A stretch of 64,000 nt of DNA, taken from contig OY743183.1 of assembly GCA_963555705.1 (NCBI GenBank), forward strand, positions 26,695,932 through 26,759,931, written 5' to 3'. The notes under the pieces were generated by a model. It was not told where the DNA came from. It did not search any database and saw only the letters and a list, made by a program, of their open reading frames with translations. Position 1 is the first letter of the stretch. Each line of letters opens with the position of its first letter. A program made the translations under genes and the position numbers. This DNA is from Ligustrum vulgare. Taxonomy: Eukaryota; Streptophyta; Magnoliopsida; Lamiales; Oleaceae. This document shows, piece after piece, positions 1 to 11,942 of the stretch.

Positions 1-514
1 TCCTTGTTGTAAGTTACCATTATAGTGAATTTGACATTGTTCGTGACGGAGAGCTCGGTAACAGAGGACGTAAATCACGTTAGTTGATTGAACCTCTTTA
101 AATAATAGTTTACACTCTTATCTCTTTTACTTACTTTATTGCACTAGTTTTTATCTCATTATTTTAGATTGTGCAATACTTTCATTAAATGTTATTTTCT
201 AAATTGTTTAAGTTTATTTATTTCTATCACTTTACCTTGATAATTAAGTTTCTTCCATCATTTAATGTTCATAATTGATTCACCGTTTTAAACTTTAGAT
301 TATTTATCGAAAAAGATTTATAAAACCAATTTACCCCCTCTTCGTTAGTTAGTCTTTGGTTATCAAGGTCTTCAGATCTTGTTGTTGATACTTTGAGATC
401 ACGACTTATAGATCGACAAAAATGGATCTTCCAGTCAACATGTTTTGGTCGTTGCCTCAACATGCATGAGATATGTGTTAATTCCTAGGTGATCCACCAG
501 GTTTTATTGAGGGA
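1..514. other. No gene seen
   Basis: AT-rich sequence without a convincing coding region. The only ORF here (269-463, minus) has no recognisable domain and no intron context. It leads into the decayed DUF1985 gene, so it may be the 5' part of the same old transposon. Confidence 0.5.
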
Positions 515-1163
515 GGTATATCAGCATAACGAACAAGAGATGTGGATCTGAATTGGAAACAAAACTTTGAAATTTAGCATTGAAGAGTTCTACTTGGTAA
601 TTGGTCTTCGATGCATAGATGTTAACCGTGAAAAGTACGATGGCAAGTACTGTAGATTGAAACATGAATACTTAAGTCATATAACCCACATCACGAATGA
701 CGACATATTCAATGTGTTTATTGCAATGTCGAACAATAATAATCGTGATGTTGTTATCATGGGAATCTTGTTCCTAGTTACGCAATTGATGTACAACACT
801 GCATATGATAGATTTGTCGATGAAACACTCCTTGTTCTCGTAGACTTTGAGATGAATATGCATCCTTGGGGATAGGATATTTCCAGACTCAACATTTCAT
901 CCTTGAAACTAGCACTAAGGAACAAGAGAACCACTATAGAGGGTGAGGTGAAGCCCGCGATGAATTATAGGCTTAACGGTTTTGTGGTTGCATTTCAAGT
1001 TTGGATTTATGAAATTTTTCCTGTACATGAAAATAAATTGTTCTCTAAAGTCACATCCAAATGCCCTAGGATATTTAATTGGACAACTGAAGTTGACATT
1101 GATGTGCCTATTCTTAACTTAGCTAATGATATTTTCAGCCGACCCAACGTGAGTATCTCCTGA
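515..1163 (+). pseudogene. DUF1985-type fragment (Ulp1-carrying Mutator-like element)
   Basis: The reading frame resembles the plant DUF1985 domain, which sits upstream of a C48 (Ulp1-like) peptidase in Kaonashi-type Mutator elements. The block FSIEEFYLVIGLRC lies at about 570-615. After about 80 residues come HPWG, then LKLALRNKR, then NYRLNGFVVAFQVWIYEIFP, the usual order of conserved DUF1985 blocks. An in-frame TAG at 873-875, directly after HPWG, interrupts the domain and the same frame continues to 1163, so the gene is broken. No ATG starts this frame. No peptidase domain follows nearby, although a C48 fragment occurs at 41540-41678 on the other strand. The family call is by motif only. 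Confidence 0.6.
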
Positions 1164-2167
1164 ATACTTTAATGTTTCACTTATTTCAATTTCCCTAATT
1201 GTTGTAAGTTTCCACAATGAGGTGTATTTACCATGTCACCTTCCTCATTACTTACATGCATGGATAATATTGTTCCCCAAGTTGCTAAAGCTCTAGACCC
1301 CATTTATGTCTTAGTGAAACAGGTGTTTCGATCGTCTAACCGGTTAGAATCCATTGCTGCTACAACTATTCATATTAATGATGATGACGACTTTGTGATA
1401 CCACTAATGGCACATCAGACAAACCGGAGCACTGTCACCAAACCTATGAAGACGACAAATGATACAGATGATTTGTGTACTACAACCGCAACCACAATCA
1501 CAATTACAGTTACTGCCATGATAATAGGAAAAAAAGTACTTGTATCTGACAGTGCTGACAGCCATGCAAACGAAATTCATATGAAAGGCAAATAGATAGT
1601 TTATAACATTGATGATAGCGAAGTCATCATCTTTGCCAGCTTTTTGGGAGGACAATGGACAAACTAGCAATGATGGAACAACATCCGGAGGGTTGGATAA
1701 TGGAAATCAATCAATTGATGAGATGATGGCACATGCAAGGGTCAATGTCAAAGGTATTGTGAATTTAGACAATGTGCCTTAGACTAGAAACACACAGGGA
1801 AAATTCCAGAGAAACAACAATGACAGTTAGAAACACGTACATATTTGATGCCATACAGTTTGAAACCTATTTCGTATGGTAAAAATGCTTGCATATGCTG
1901 TCCTTGGTAATCATAGCATTTATCCGGCCCCCAATTTTTCTCCTGTAACCACACACCAGTTAGGTTACATTGTAGGATATCACATATATCCCTTTTTATT
2001 TGTTACTAATTCAACTTACATTGGTAGATCACAGAAACTAGTAACATCATTGTAATGAAAGACTAGTAAATCATAAATATGGTCACATCATTCTTTCCCT
2101 GTAATGAACCTCTCATACATTGATTTGGAACCACTTGGTATATAAGGTTCAATTTTGTTGATCTACT
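1164..2167. other. Probable downstream remnant of the DUF1985 element; no intact gene
   Basis: A 120-codon ATG ORF lies at 1233-1595 (+), rich in Thr, Asp and His with no recognised domain. It may be a linker exon of the DUF1985 gene, in which low-complexity acidic linkers are common. From 1600 to 2167 I see only AT-rich sequence. Confidence 0.35.
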
Positions 2168-2172
2168 TCAAC

Positions 2173-4758
2173 TATGACGCCCCGAATTCTGTGAAAATCG
2201 GGACGCCGCTTCTCCTTTAAATCTAATTTTATTGCAAAAAATAAACCGAATTTTAAACATCGTATTTATCATTTGAAAATTTCAGCATAAACTTAATTCT
2301 GATAAATTCATTTAAAAGAAGAGCGAAAAATATCACGTTAATCCTTTAAATCTCTGAACGCTTCGTCTAGCCAAAAGAAAATTAAACTAATTTATTACTT
2401 CGAAATTTGAAGAATTAAAGCGATAAAATAAAATTTATGGAATTTAAAAGTTTAGGGACTGAAATAGACTTATTTGCGAAAATGAAAATGACTGACTCAT
2501 ATGATTTCTAAATAATAGGGTTTAACTAATGTATTTCAAAATGTTGGGATTAAGTTAAAGGACTTTTAAAAAAAGGGACTGACGTAATCATCTTTCAAAA
2601 ATTCGAGTTAAAAGGTAAATCTTTTAAAATAAGAAAAAAAAAATAAACCAAAGCATATCTTCTCATCTCTCACTCTAAACCCGTTAAAGTGAGAGAGCAA
2701 GAAGAGAGGGGCGACAGGCTCTCCCCTTCCTTCCAGTGCTGCCAGCGATACAACCGGCAACGATGCCACCAGAACATGGCAGTGGTAGGGGTGGTGCGAA
2801 AATGAGAAGTATTTTGGGTGGTTGTGCAATAAGCAAAGGTAAATTGGGGCTCGATTTTGGTGATTTCCCGGCAATGCTCCAGTTAACATGGGTTGGCGAT
2901 TGAGGTAAGTATCTGAGTTTTGTTTATTCTTGGTTTTTGTGGTTGTTTGGGTTGAAGTTGAGGGGGAAATTTTGGAGAGGGCTATTGGCTATTTTGGTGG
3001 TAGTGGTTGTGATGGTGAAGGGCTGTTGTTGGGAAGTTGGCTGCCAGTGATGGATTTTGTGGCAGCGGCTGTGGTTTCGAATTGAGGGCCGGTGGTTGCT
3101 GTTTTGGTGAGGCTCAATGGCTGTTGGTGCCTGCAAATTTTGGTTTGTGTGATGAGGTGTGGGTGTTGTTGAATTCAGCGTGATTCTTGGCTGGTTGGTG
3201 TGGTTGAATTGTGGTGGTTTGGTAATTGGTGAGGCTCGGCTTGGTCGGTAGTGGGGTTTGGTTTAGGCTGATTGTTGGAGTTGGTCGCTCCGGTGCTAGG
3301 TGGCAGGTAGTGTAATGGTCTATTTTTGGCTGAGATAATAAAGGTTTGCTGCGATTTGGATTGAATGATGCACTGCTTAAACCAAATTTGATCAGTTTGA
3401 GAAGAAGAGATTCATACCGAGAGTGGAATTGTATTGCTGTAAATTCTTTGTGTGTGTCGTTAATGTAAGGGAGAGGGAGGTTTAATGTGTGTTGATTTGG
3501 AGTGAACATGGTAAGTTAGGGCAAATCTTGATTTATGGAAGACTTGTAAGAATTTTGGAAGTGAGTATCGATTGTGTAAGGAAAGATTTAGGGAGAAAGA
3601 AGTTGTTGAATTCGTTGGGCCAAGAAATAATTGATTGGGTTTTAAATGTGCTTAGATGATTGGTAATGACATTTGGGCTTATGGAGTTGGACCTAAAATA
3701 AATAAAAGGGAAAATTAGAAGAAAAAAATCATTTTTTTGGGGTGGGTGGGGGTACGATAGAGTAGGGTGGGGTGGGGAAAAGTAGAAGAAAAAAAATCAT
3801 TTTTTGGAGTGGGGTGGGTGGCTGGGGTCGAGGTCGGGTTGGGGGTTGGAAAAGTAGAAGAAAAAAATTATTTTTTTCGGTGGGTAGGTGCATGGGTGGG
3901 GTGCGATAGGTTAGGGTAGGGTGGGGATGGGGTGGTTGGGGGTGAATTGTGAAAAATAAAAGAAAAATCATTTTTGGATGAGGTATGATGGGTGGCGGGA
4001 TGCGATGGGATGGGGCGGTTGGGGAAGTGTGAAAAATAGAAGAAAAATCATTTTTGGGTGGGGTGGGGTGGGGTGGGGTGTGAAATTATAGAAGAAAAAT
4101 CATTTTTGGGTGGGGTAGGACGGGTTGGGATCGGGTCTGTGGTTGGGTGAGATTAATTTGTCACTTTGCGGTGAGGTAGGGGTTAGGGTAGGGTGGGGTG
4201 GGGTGGAAAAACATTGAGAGAGGGGAATAAAAACTTTTTGGGGTTAGGGTAGGGTCGGGTAGGGTGGGTGTGTTGGGGTGGGTTGGGTGATGGGCGGGGG
4301 GAGGGTGAGGGAGGTTATCACGTCAAAATTTGAGTTTTTGATTTAATATTATGTTGGTTTTAATATAATATATAATTAGATAATTATGTTTATATTAGAT
4401 ATAATATTATATTTATTTTTAATTCTTAAGCACCTGATTTTTTTTAAAAAAATGTTAAGTTTGTTAATTTTAGAAATTGATATTCAAAGTGTTGTAGTTA
4501 TGTACTTTTCCCTAAATAAAAACTTGGGCTCAAAATAATTTGAATTTTCATAATAAAGTTTGGACTTCAAATAAATTGTAACATTGGAAGACTTTTGATA
4601 AAAATTGGAATTTGACGAAGAATTTAAATAAATTTAATTTCACTTACTTGGGTAGACGAACACGTGTTTAAAATAAATAAATGGGCAAAGTCGTAACGAC
4701 ATGTTTTTAAAATAAAAATATTTATTTAAATAAGTCATGAAAATTCTCGGTCGCTACA
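2173..4758 (+). mobile_element. Solo LTR of a Ty3/gypsy-type element
   Basis: The segment begins TATGACGCCCCGAA and ends GGTCGCTACA. It is flanked on both sides by the 5-bp direct repeat TCAAC (2168-2172 and 4759-4763), which is the target-site duplication of LTR retrotransposon integrase. No second LTR, primer site or coding interior is present, so it fits a solo LTR left by recombination. Its TAT...CTACA termini and an internal CTTCGTCTAGCC-like block (2361-2374) resemble the LTRs of the element at 16944-26201, suggesting the same broad lineage. The interior includes a long G-rich tract (3735-4310). Confidence 0.75.
3735..4310 (+). repeat. G-rich degenerate tandem repeat inside the solo LTR
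   Basis: Runs of GGGGT and GGGTAGGGT alternate with an A-rich block (AAAAATAGAAGAAAAATCAT-like) at roughly 60-80 bp spacing; at least five A-rich blocks are visible. The plus strand has dozens of G3-G5 runs separated by 1-4 bases, which is G-quadruplex-forming sequence. ORFs on the minus strand here (proline- and histidine-rich) are artefacts of this composition. Confidence 0.75.
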
Positions 4759-4763
4759 TCAAC

Positions 4764-6780
4764 TTTCGTCATTATGTCCCATTTCAAGGACACATATGCA
4801 AAGTAAAAAGTTTGCAGAACACCTCGTCACAATTGTACTTGAACATGGACATGTAGCCGTAGAGATGTAAATGTTGAGGAAGAAAGTTGAAGAGCGTATG
4901 ACCGTTTCCAACAGTATGATTAAGGAGGGTCTCAAAGGGATCCGAACCAGATCCATTGCAGAAGGTTCATATCCAAATCGTCCAAAACAATTTTCAGAAC
5001 CTGCTCCTGGTTTCATTCAGAGAAAGGTGCGAGTAAAAAATATGTAAGAACTAAGGACCTAGGTGTATATTTTCATATATAATTTACTTGTTCAGTATGG
5101 AAATTGAGCAGAACTTTTTTTTTATTAATCTGTCGATGTTATTTAGATTAAATGTAATCAAATCACCTCCACGTTTCACTTAAATATCATCATAGTTAAT
5201 TGGTAAATACTGTGATTTCAAAATATGTTCTTATCTAACACTTTTATTAACCAATACTTATTTTGGAATTTCAAGTTCATCAGCATGTCAAACAATGACT
5301 CGTACAATTTCCTATTTACTAGTAATATTTTCCTATTTACAGTTCATGTACTAAACAAACAATGATACATATTTCCCAACACCTTTCCTGCATTTCACTT
5401 GACAGGGTATCACTTTTTCAATACAAGTTCCAGTGGCAGGTTGGATCAGTAGATCTAATGACATCAGTAAGCAGAACAACACCCCTTGTATGTCAGGTAA
5501 TACTAATGGGACTCCAGAATATTTCGACCAATGTCAAGTTTCACACAAGGTATCGAAAAATAAGATGGCATTGAGAACTTTATTATCCAGTTTATCTTAT
5601 AAATAATTCACATCTTACTCCTTATGGATTTCAGGTTTCGATGGCTAGTGACGTTGGGACGCCCAAACACCCTTCTAACAAGGTTTGAGACTTTTGAGAA
5701 TTCATCAATGCATAAATTTGATAGATGTCATCTTCATTCTCTTCGATATTATTCTTTGTCGTCAAGTAGATTTCAATTTCATTGTGCATATGTGGAAATG
5801 TATGATTACTACTAGTTTAATTTTTTTCATGATAAAGTTTATATATTTTTCCTTTCTAAAGCATAAGAGTAAAATTTTCAATTGTGGCTCAGAATGTGTA
5901 GCAAGAATCTGGTACCTTGCAAGTATTAAAAAAGATAACATTTTTGTTTAATATCAAAAAATTATTAAAATAAAGATAGACAAATATAATGGGAAATATC
6001 ATATCTTCATTAATAAAAAATTCAAAATAAGTATTAAAACTTTCATCGGTACATATAAGTTTCAATAGAATCTGTACAAATATTGAAATTTTTTATACTT
6101 CAATCTTCATCATGTGTAATCAAATTTCTTAGCAACATATTTTTGATACTTTTATTTGTGGACAAAACTATTCGATTTATTAAGCTTTCAAGTTTGAGAA
6201 TAAATAATTGTATCAATATAATTGTATTTGTGGATTTTTTTCACTATTTCATTTATGATAGTGTATTAATATAGTTGTATTTGTGTTTAGTGAGAAAGTA
6301 AATAGTTTAGATTGTAAATGTATTGAAATTAATGATGTTGTTGATAAAAATTGGAAAAAAAATAATATTAAAAAATAATTGTTCATTAATTAACATTAAG
6401 GATAAATATGAAAATATAAAAAAGTTGTAAGGGTAGAAACGTTCAAAAAAGTTTCTCCCTTTAAGCACTTTTAGAAGTTGTATAGATATAGATTATTGCA
6501 TGATTTATTTATTTATTTCTTTGAGTATCTTCCTTTAAGAGGCTATAAATGGGCGTGGAAACGTACCTTCATTTGAAGGTGAGTCATCATTTGAAGGTGA
6601 GTCATATATTTTTGTTTTTTCTTCCCTTATTTACTTTTATTTTTTATATTTATTTTGAGTTTAATTTAAAGCATTAGCCTATATATATCACACTGAAGAC
6701 GCAAAATTATGGAATATTAATGAATTGATTTAACGTATTTTTCATGTACTAAATAAGATTCATATAACTCATAACCAACA
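4764..6780. other. No gene seen
   Basis: AT-rich sequence with short ORFs that show no domain or codon bias. The first 280 bases continue the locus that was split by the solo LTR. Short direct repeats occur, for example GTGAGTCAT twice at 6580-6606. I found nothing to annotate further. Confidence 0.4.
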
Positions 6781-6799
6781 TAAAGTTTGCTTCAACTTG

Positions 6800-8500
6800 A
6801 GTGGCAGAATGTGTCAATGAGGCCCATGTAAAGGCCCAAAATAGATTTATTAGGGCGAAAGTCTAGCATCGCTCACTTGGAAGCGCCCAAGGCCTAAGCG
6901 AAGGAAGCAGCCCATCATCATTTAAAGCGACGGTTATTAGATATTTAATGGGTAGTCTGAGCACATTCCGCGATCCAAAAATACCGAGTATAGGCAGTTG
7001 GATAATAATTGAGGTAATTGCAATAGTTAAATTAATGATGTTTGAAAAGTCATCCATCACGGCGAAAGTGGGCAGTTACTGGACGACGAACGGTTTTTGA
7101 GCAAGATCGAAGAAAATTGTCAATGGAGTATAAAAGGGAAAAGAGAACATAGAGACAAAGGACTCGATCAATCACTCTCAAAACAGAGAACTGTGTAATT
7201 TCATTCTTTTTTAAATTTCTTGTAAGATTTGTTTACTTTGCGTTTCTGTGTGCTTGTGCCCCTTGGAAACATTTCCTTTTAAAGTTGTAATCTTTATAAA
7301 TAAAACATCCCTCGCTGGGAATTTTTCTCAAAAGGTTGTTATTCCTTACACAATGTCTGAATCCTTTTAATTGTTAGCGATAGTTCATTTCTGCTCGAAG
7401 CAATTTGGCACGTCCAATGGGACAAATTTGGTATTAGAAGATACAAGAAGTGAAACAATATGCCTCATAAGAATTCTGATAAGGAGCCAACAAGCCAACG
7501 ACTAGTCCATTCTATAATTGAGCGATTTGAGGAGAAGCAAAGCACTTCAGGAATAGAGGGATAGAATCAAAGTTGTTATGAACCAATGACAGAATTGAGT
7601 CCTCATACCATGCACGCACTGCTTGGTGAACTCACGTAAGATGTTGTTGAACGGATAAATTTGCAAATTATTCATAATATGGAAAAGTTTGCTCAAAATG
7701 AAAATACACACTATGATAACATGGCCAAACAACTAAGTACTTTAAATGAACTTATAAATAAATTAGTGGCCAGAATTTCCATCCAACTTTGCCAAGCATA
7801 GGAAATCATTTTCAAGCCAGAACGATTGTGGGGGTATAACTCCCCAGTCTTAAGTCCAAATTAGGGAATAGAACCACCTTTTGCACCATCTACTTCAAAT
7901 CTAGGGGTGGTGGAATGAAAATTTTGGGTAATGATAATGGTAATAGAGTGTCAAACCTAGGGGGTAACCTGAATGCAAGAGACAATGTCCAAAACACTAG
8001 ACAGAATACCACGCATGTTAATGATGGGGGAAATACTCACGTTAATGACAATAATGGTTTAAATAACGACATTTTTGCCACAAATTCAATGCCAAATATT
8101 AGGCCTCAAGTGATACCACCAATAAATTAACATATAGGTGTCCCATATGATCCTAATGTTTCGTCAAGAAACCAAATCGCAGATATAGTACAAGATCAGA
8201 TGGCTTTTGGGATGCGTCCTTTTATTAGGCCAACCTATAAGATGCCATATCCTGATTTGGTAGATCAAGTGATGTGACCCAGAGTCCAAATACAAGCTCA
8301 AGCAAGGACCCATTGATTGTGGAAGAAGGGCCGATGACTCGGTTTCGAGCCAAGAAGGTCAAAGAAGCAATAGAAAATGTAGTGCAAGCAACTATAGACT
8401 ATGTAGTGCAAGCAACTATGGACAAAAATGTGTTCTTGGCGAGCAAAGAAGTAAGTTTCATGTTGGACCCGAGTCCGAAACCAAGTGGATCAACGTGATT
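6800..8500 (+). pseudogene. Degenerate Ty3/gypsy 5' region: LTR end and gag remnants
   Basis: A promoter-like GTATAAAAG (about 7128) and AATAAA-type signals (about 7300) are followed by an ATTTGGCACGTCCAATGGGAC segment at 7408-7428, which has the look of the primer-site and leader region of Tat/Ogre-type plant gypsy elements. Downstream are gag-like fragments: a short frame from 7460, an Asn-rich segment at 7915-8130, and 8274-8498, with PMTRFRAKK similar to the PMTRSRAK motif common near the ends of gypsy polyprotein pieces. Several stops break the frame and no pol is present. This is an old truncated element. Confidence 0.5.
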
Positions 8501-10517
8501 CGAGTGAATGAAGTTTAGACCGAGCTGAAAGCATCAAGCGATCGCTGTAGAAACTTGTGGCGATCGTGCCCATGCATCAAAATCAAGGTTTTAAAATGCG
8601 TAATATGTTGGGTCGAGAATCAAGAATCACAAGCTTAGGCGTGACAAATGCGAAGAATAAACGTCATAATACGTTTCGTATTTTTAATTGTTTTTAAGAT
8701 ATCAAATAGATTTTTTCGTGAAAAATAAATTTTTTACATAAAACTAAATACACAAAAAATATAAATATATAATAACAATATTCTTTAATTTTAGAATTAC
8801 TTATTCAAAAAAATATAGATTTATGGTTGATAATTTTATTTGTTAAACTATAATTCATTTCAAAATTTCAAAATATTCAAAAATATTTTGAAATTTAAAA
8901 AAAGAAAAAAGAAAAATATAATATTTAGTAAAGAGAGAAAATTTAACAAATAAATATAGACAATGAAAACAAGAAAGATCAAAAAAAGGAACAAAGCAAA
9001 ACCAAATAATTAAAAAGGAAAAAAATAAAAATAAAACTATTTAACTCCATCCCACATCGATTGTTGATGTGAGATGGAGACCCAAATCCCTCTATAAAAA
9101 GGGAGGTAAGGTCATGGGTTGGTGAAAAAGATTGAAAAGGGTGGCTGTTATTTACAGAGCCGCTCCACAACTTTATTTATTTATTTATTTACTCTTAAAA
9201 CCATTCATTCGGTTTTTATCCCAATTGGTTTATTATCGGTTGGTTAGAAAATCATTTTATTACCCGGTTTTGAGCAATTTTTATCGGGTTTTAAGTGATT
9301 TTTAGCCGGTTTTAAGCAATTTTTAGCCTGTTTTGATCGACTTTTACCGGTTTATACGCATTGACACGCGCATACCTCATGCGCGACGCATTTGGAGAAT
9401 GCGTTGCGCTTTTTTTCGCATTAGAACACGGATCAAAATAGTGGCAGAGCTTAAATCGGCTGAACCACACGATCGCCCCTACCTTCACCACGCAATTGCG
9501 CGGTTGTAACGGCAATCAAGATCGTGAATTTTGGAATTTTAAGTTATTTACTTTCCTTTTCAATTAATTAGTTTCCTAGTCTATTTCCAAGACCTAATTT
9601 CATCCCTTAGGGCTAAATTAGGGTTCATTATGTTTTGTTTTCAATTACAGAACTTTTGAGATAATTATTGTGAGGCTATATTGCTTTCAAACTTCGTTCT
9701 TCATTGAATAAAATCGAACTTTCAACACTAATTCTTGTAGTTTTCAAACTTGGGTGAGATTTAATTTTTGTGATCAAGAGGTCAACATATCAATTGATTG
9801 TATTGGTTACTTGATTCAATTAATGTTAAATCAATCTCCAAATTGTGATTCTTGTGGCATTCTTATGTCGTGTCAATCTTTTTTGGGTTGTGTGGCTACA
9901 ATTGCTATGTGGTTTGATCATCAAAACTTAGGCTCCAAAAAAAATCAAGGTTATATATTTCTTTCAATTCTCGAGTTCTTTATTTTCGTTATTCACGTTC
10001 TTCCAATTCTTGCGTCTTAATCCAGAAATGTGTTCCAAAAAAATTCAAAAGTCGTTAGTTCATTCGTTTAACATCCAAATTAAATTTCGTTTGTTTCGTT
10101 GTTGAATTTTTGAGTAAAAAAAATTCGAAAATTTCAATAGGAAAAAAGCAGTTTTGAAATTTCAGTAAAAAAATGATTTTTCAAGAACGAATAAATTTTA
10201 TCTCCAATCAAAAGTGTCAAGTTCTTCATTGAATCAATTCCTTTGTCATTTATTCATTAGGTCAATTCCTACAATTGTTAAATTCTCACTCTTACCTTAG
10301 CTTGAATTCTTCGAAGTTGATACTTGTTTGAGTTCGGATTCGTTCTTTGAATCATTGTGCGGAAGCTATTGAGTGGAAAAAGGCAAGAGAGGTGAGATTA
10401 ATAGATGGGAAAATCCAGAAATTGAATGATACACGAGTGAAAACACGTGAGGCATAAATCACTTAAATTTAGGATATCGGAGGATTCTACTACTACAAAA
10501 AACAACGATCGAGCCAA
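8501..10517 (+). other. AT-rich region with an LTR-like promoter segment
   Basis: At 9045-9110 the sequence has the pattern seen in many plant LTR promoters: CCCACATCGATTGTTGATGTGAGATGG (a near-palindrome), then TCTATAAAAAGGG (9090-9102). About 1.4 kb later the gag fragments of a gypsy element begin, so this may be its degenerate 5' LTR and leader. I could not define LTR ends or a partner LTR. No host gene is visible. Confidence 0.4.
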
Positions 10518-10518
10518 C

Positions 10519-11942
10519 ATGTCGGAAGAAATGGTACAATGGTTTGAGTGGTTGTTTGGGAATGTGATGGGTAGGTTAGAGCAACCTAGGGAAATGCCTA
10601 ATGTGAGGAGGCAAGGTTGGTGAGGACATAAAGTAGAGGTGATTGATGAGTATGAAGGTAATTATGGATAGATGAGTTAGGCATGAAAGGAAGGGTAGAG
10701 ATCTTATTGGGGAAAGAGTGGATCGTAGCATGAGCAACATCAAAATGACAATTCCTTCGTTTAAGGGTAGGAGTGATCCGGAAGCATACTTGAAGTGGGA
10801 AAAGAAGATTGAATTGATATTTGATTGCTACAATTACTCGGAGGAGAAAAAAGTTAAGGTTACAGTACTTGAATTCACCGAATATGCTTTTACATGGTGG
10901 GATCAAATGGTGACGTCTAGTAGAGGAATCGCGAGAGGCCGATTAGTACTTGGGATGAATTAAAAGCTATCATGAGGAGGAGATTCGTGCCAAGTCATTA
11001 TCATCGGGATCTTCATCAAAAAATGCAAAGTCTATACCAAGGATCCAAGAATGTGGAGGACTATCATAAGGATATGGAGTTGTTGATGATTAAAGCTAAT
11101 GTGGAGGAGGACAGGGAGGCTACTGTGGTTTGATTTTTAAATGGGTTGAATGGGAATATAGCTAATGTGGTTGAATTACAACATTATTTGGATTTAGAAG
11201 CTATGCTACACATGACTATGAAGGTGGAGAACAATTGTAGAGAAAAGGGGTAGCAAAGTATCCATCAGGTTCTAATTCTTCTTAGAAACTAAAGTGGGAA
11301 AACAAAGGAGATGAGACTGTTTCAAAGGGGAAATTTGAGGCACCAAAGGGAAATGAGGAACATGCTAGCAAACTCACACCTAAGAGGGAATCTCAACCAT
11401 CTAGGAGTAGTGACATTAAATGTTTTAAATGTTTGGGAATAGGACACGTGGCTTCTCAATGTCCTCATAGGAGAGTAATACTTTTGCGAAAGGATGGAGC
11501 AATGGAGAGTGCTAGTGAAGAAGAGGATTATAGTGACATGCCGCATTGGAGGAAGCTTGTGATGATGAGGATGTATTATATGGGGATAATGGTGAGCTAT
11601 TGGATGCAAGGCGAGCTCCTAGTGCTCGAATCAACACGGATGACTTGGAACAAGAAAGGGAGAAAATATTCCATACGCGGTGTCGCATCAATGACAAGGT
11701 ATGTAGTATGATTATTGATGGAGGTAGTTGTACTAATGTTGCTAGCACCACACTTGTTGAATATTGGGGTTTTCCATGTTGAAACATTCTAAACCATATA
11801 TGCCTCGATGGTTAAATGATAGTGGTGAAATTAAGGGGAATAGGAGGGTGTTGGTGAATTTTTCTATTGGTAGCTATATTGATGAAGTAATGTATGATGT
11901 GGTACATATGCATGATGGGCACATTTTGTTGGGTAAGCCTTG
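10519..11942 (+). pseudogene. Degenerate Ty3/gypsy gag-protease
   Basis: A gag domain of the Retrotrans_gag type is readable in several frames: PSFKGRSDPEAYLKWEKKIE (about 10750-10810), FTWWDQ (10890), then RRRFVPSHYH in another frame near 10980. A CCHC knuckle CFKCLGIGHVASQC lies at 11421-11462. A retropepsin active site, MIIDGGSCTNVAS, lies near 11710-11750; DGG in place of DTG is usual for this lineage. The coding region has stops (for example after 10617) and frameshifts. It ends within the protease region (HILLGKP, about 11925-11942), without reverse transcriptase or integrase. A truncated, dead element. Confidence 0.8.

Noticed and set aside
3114..3971. Pro/His/Thr-rich minus-strand ORFs in the solo LTR
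   Set aside because: Antisense of G-rich LTR repeats; no start context or domain.
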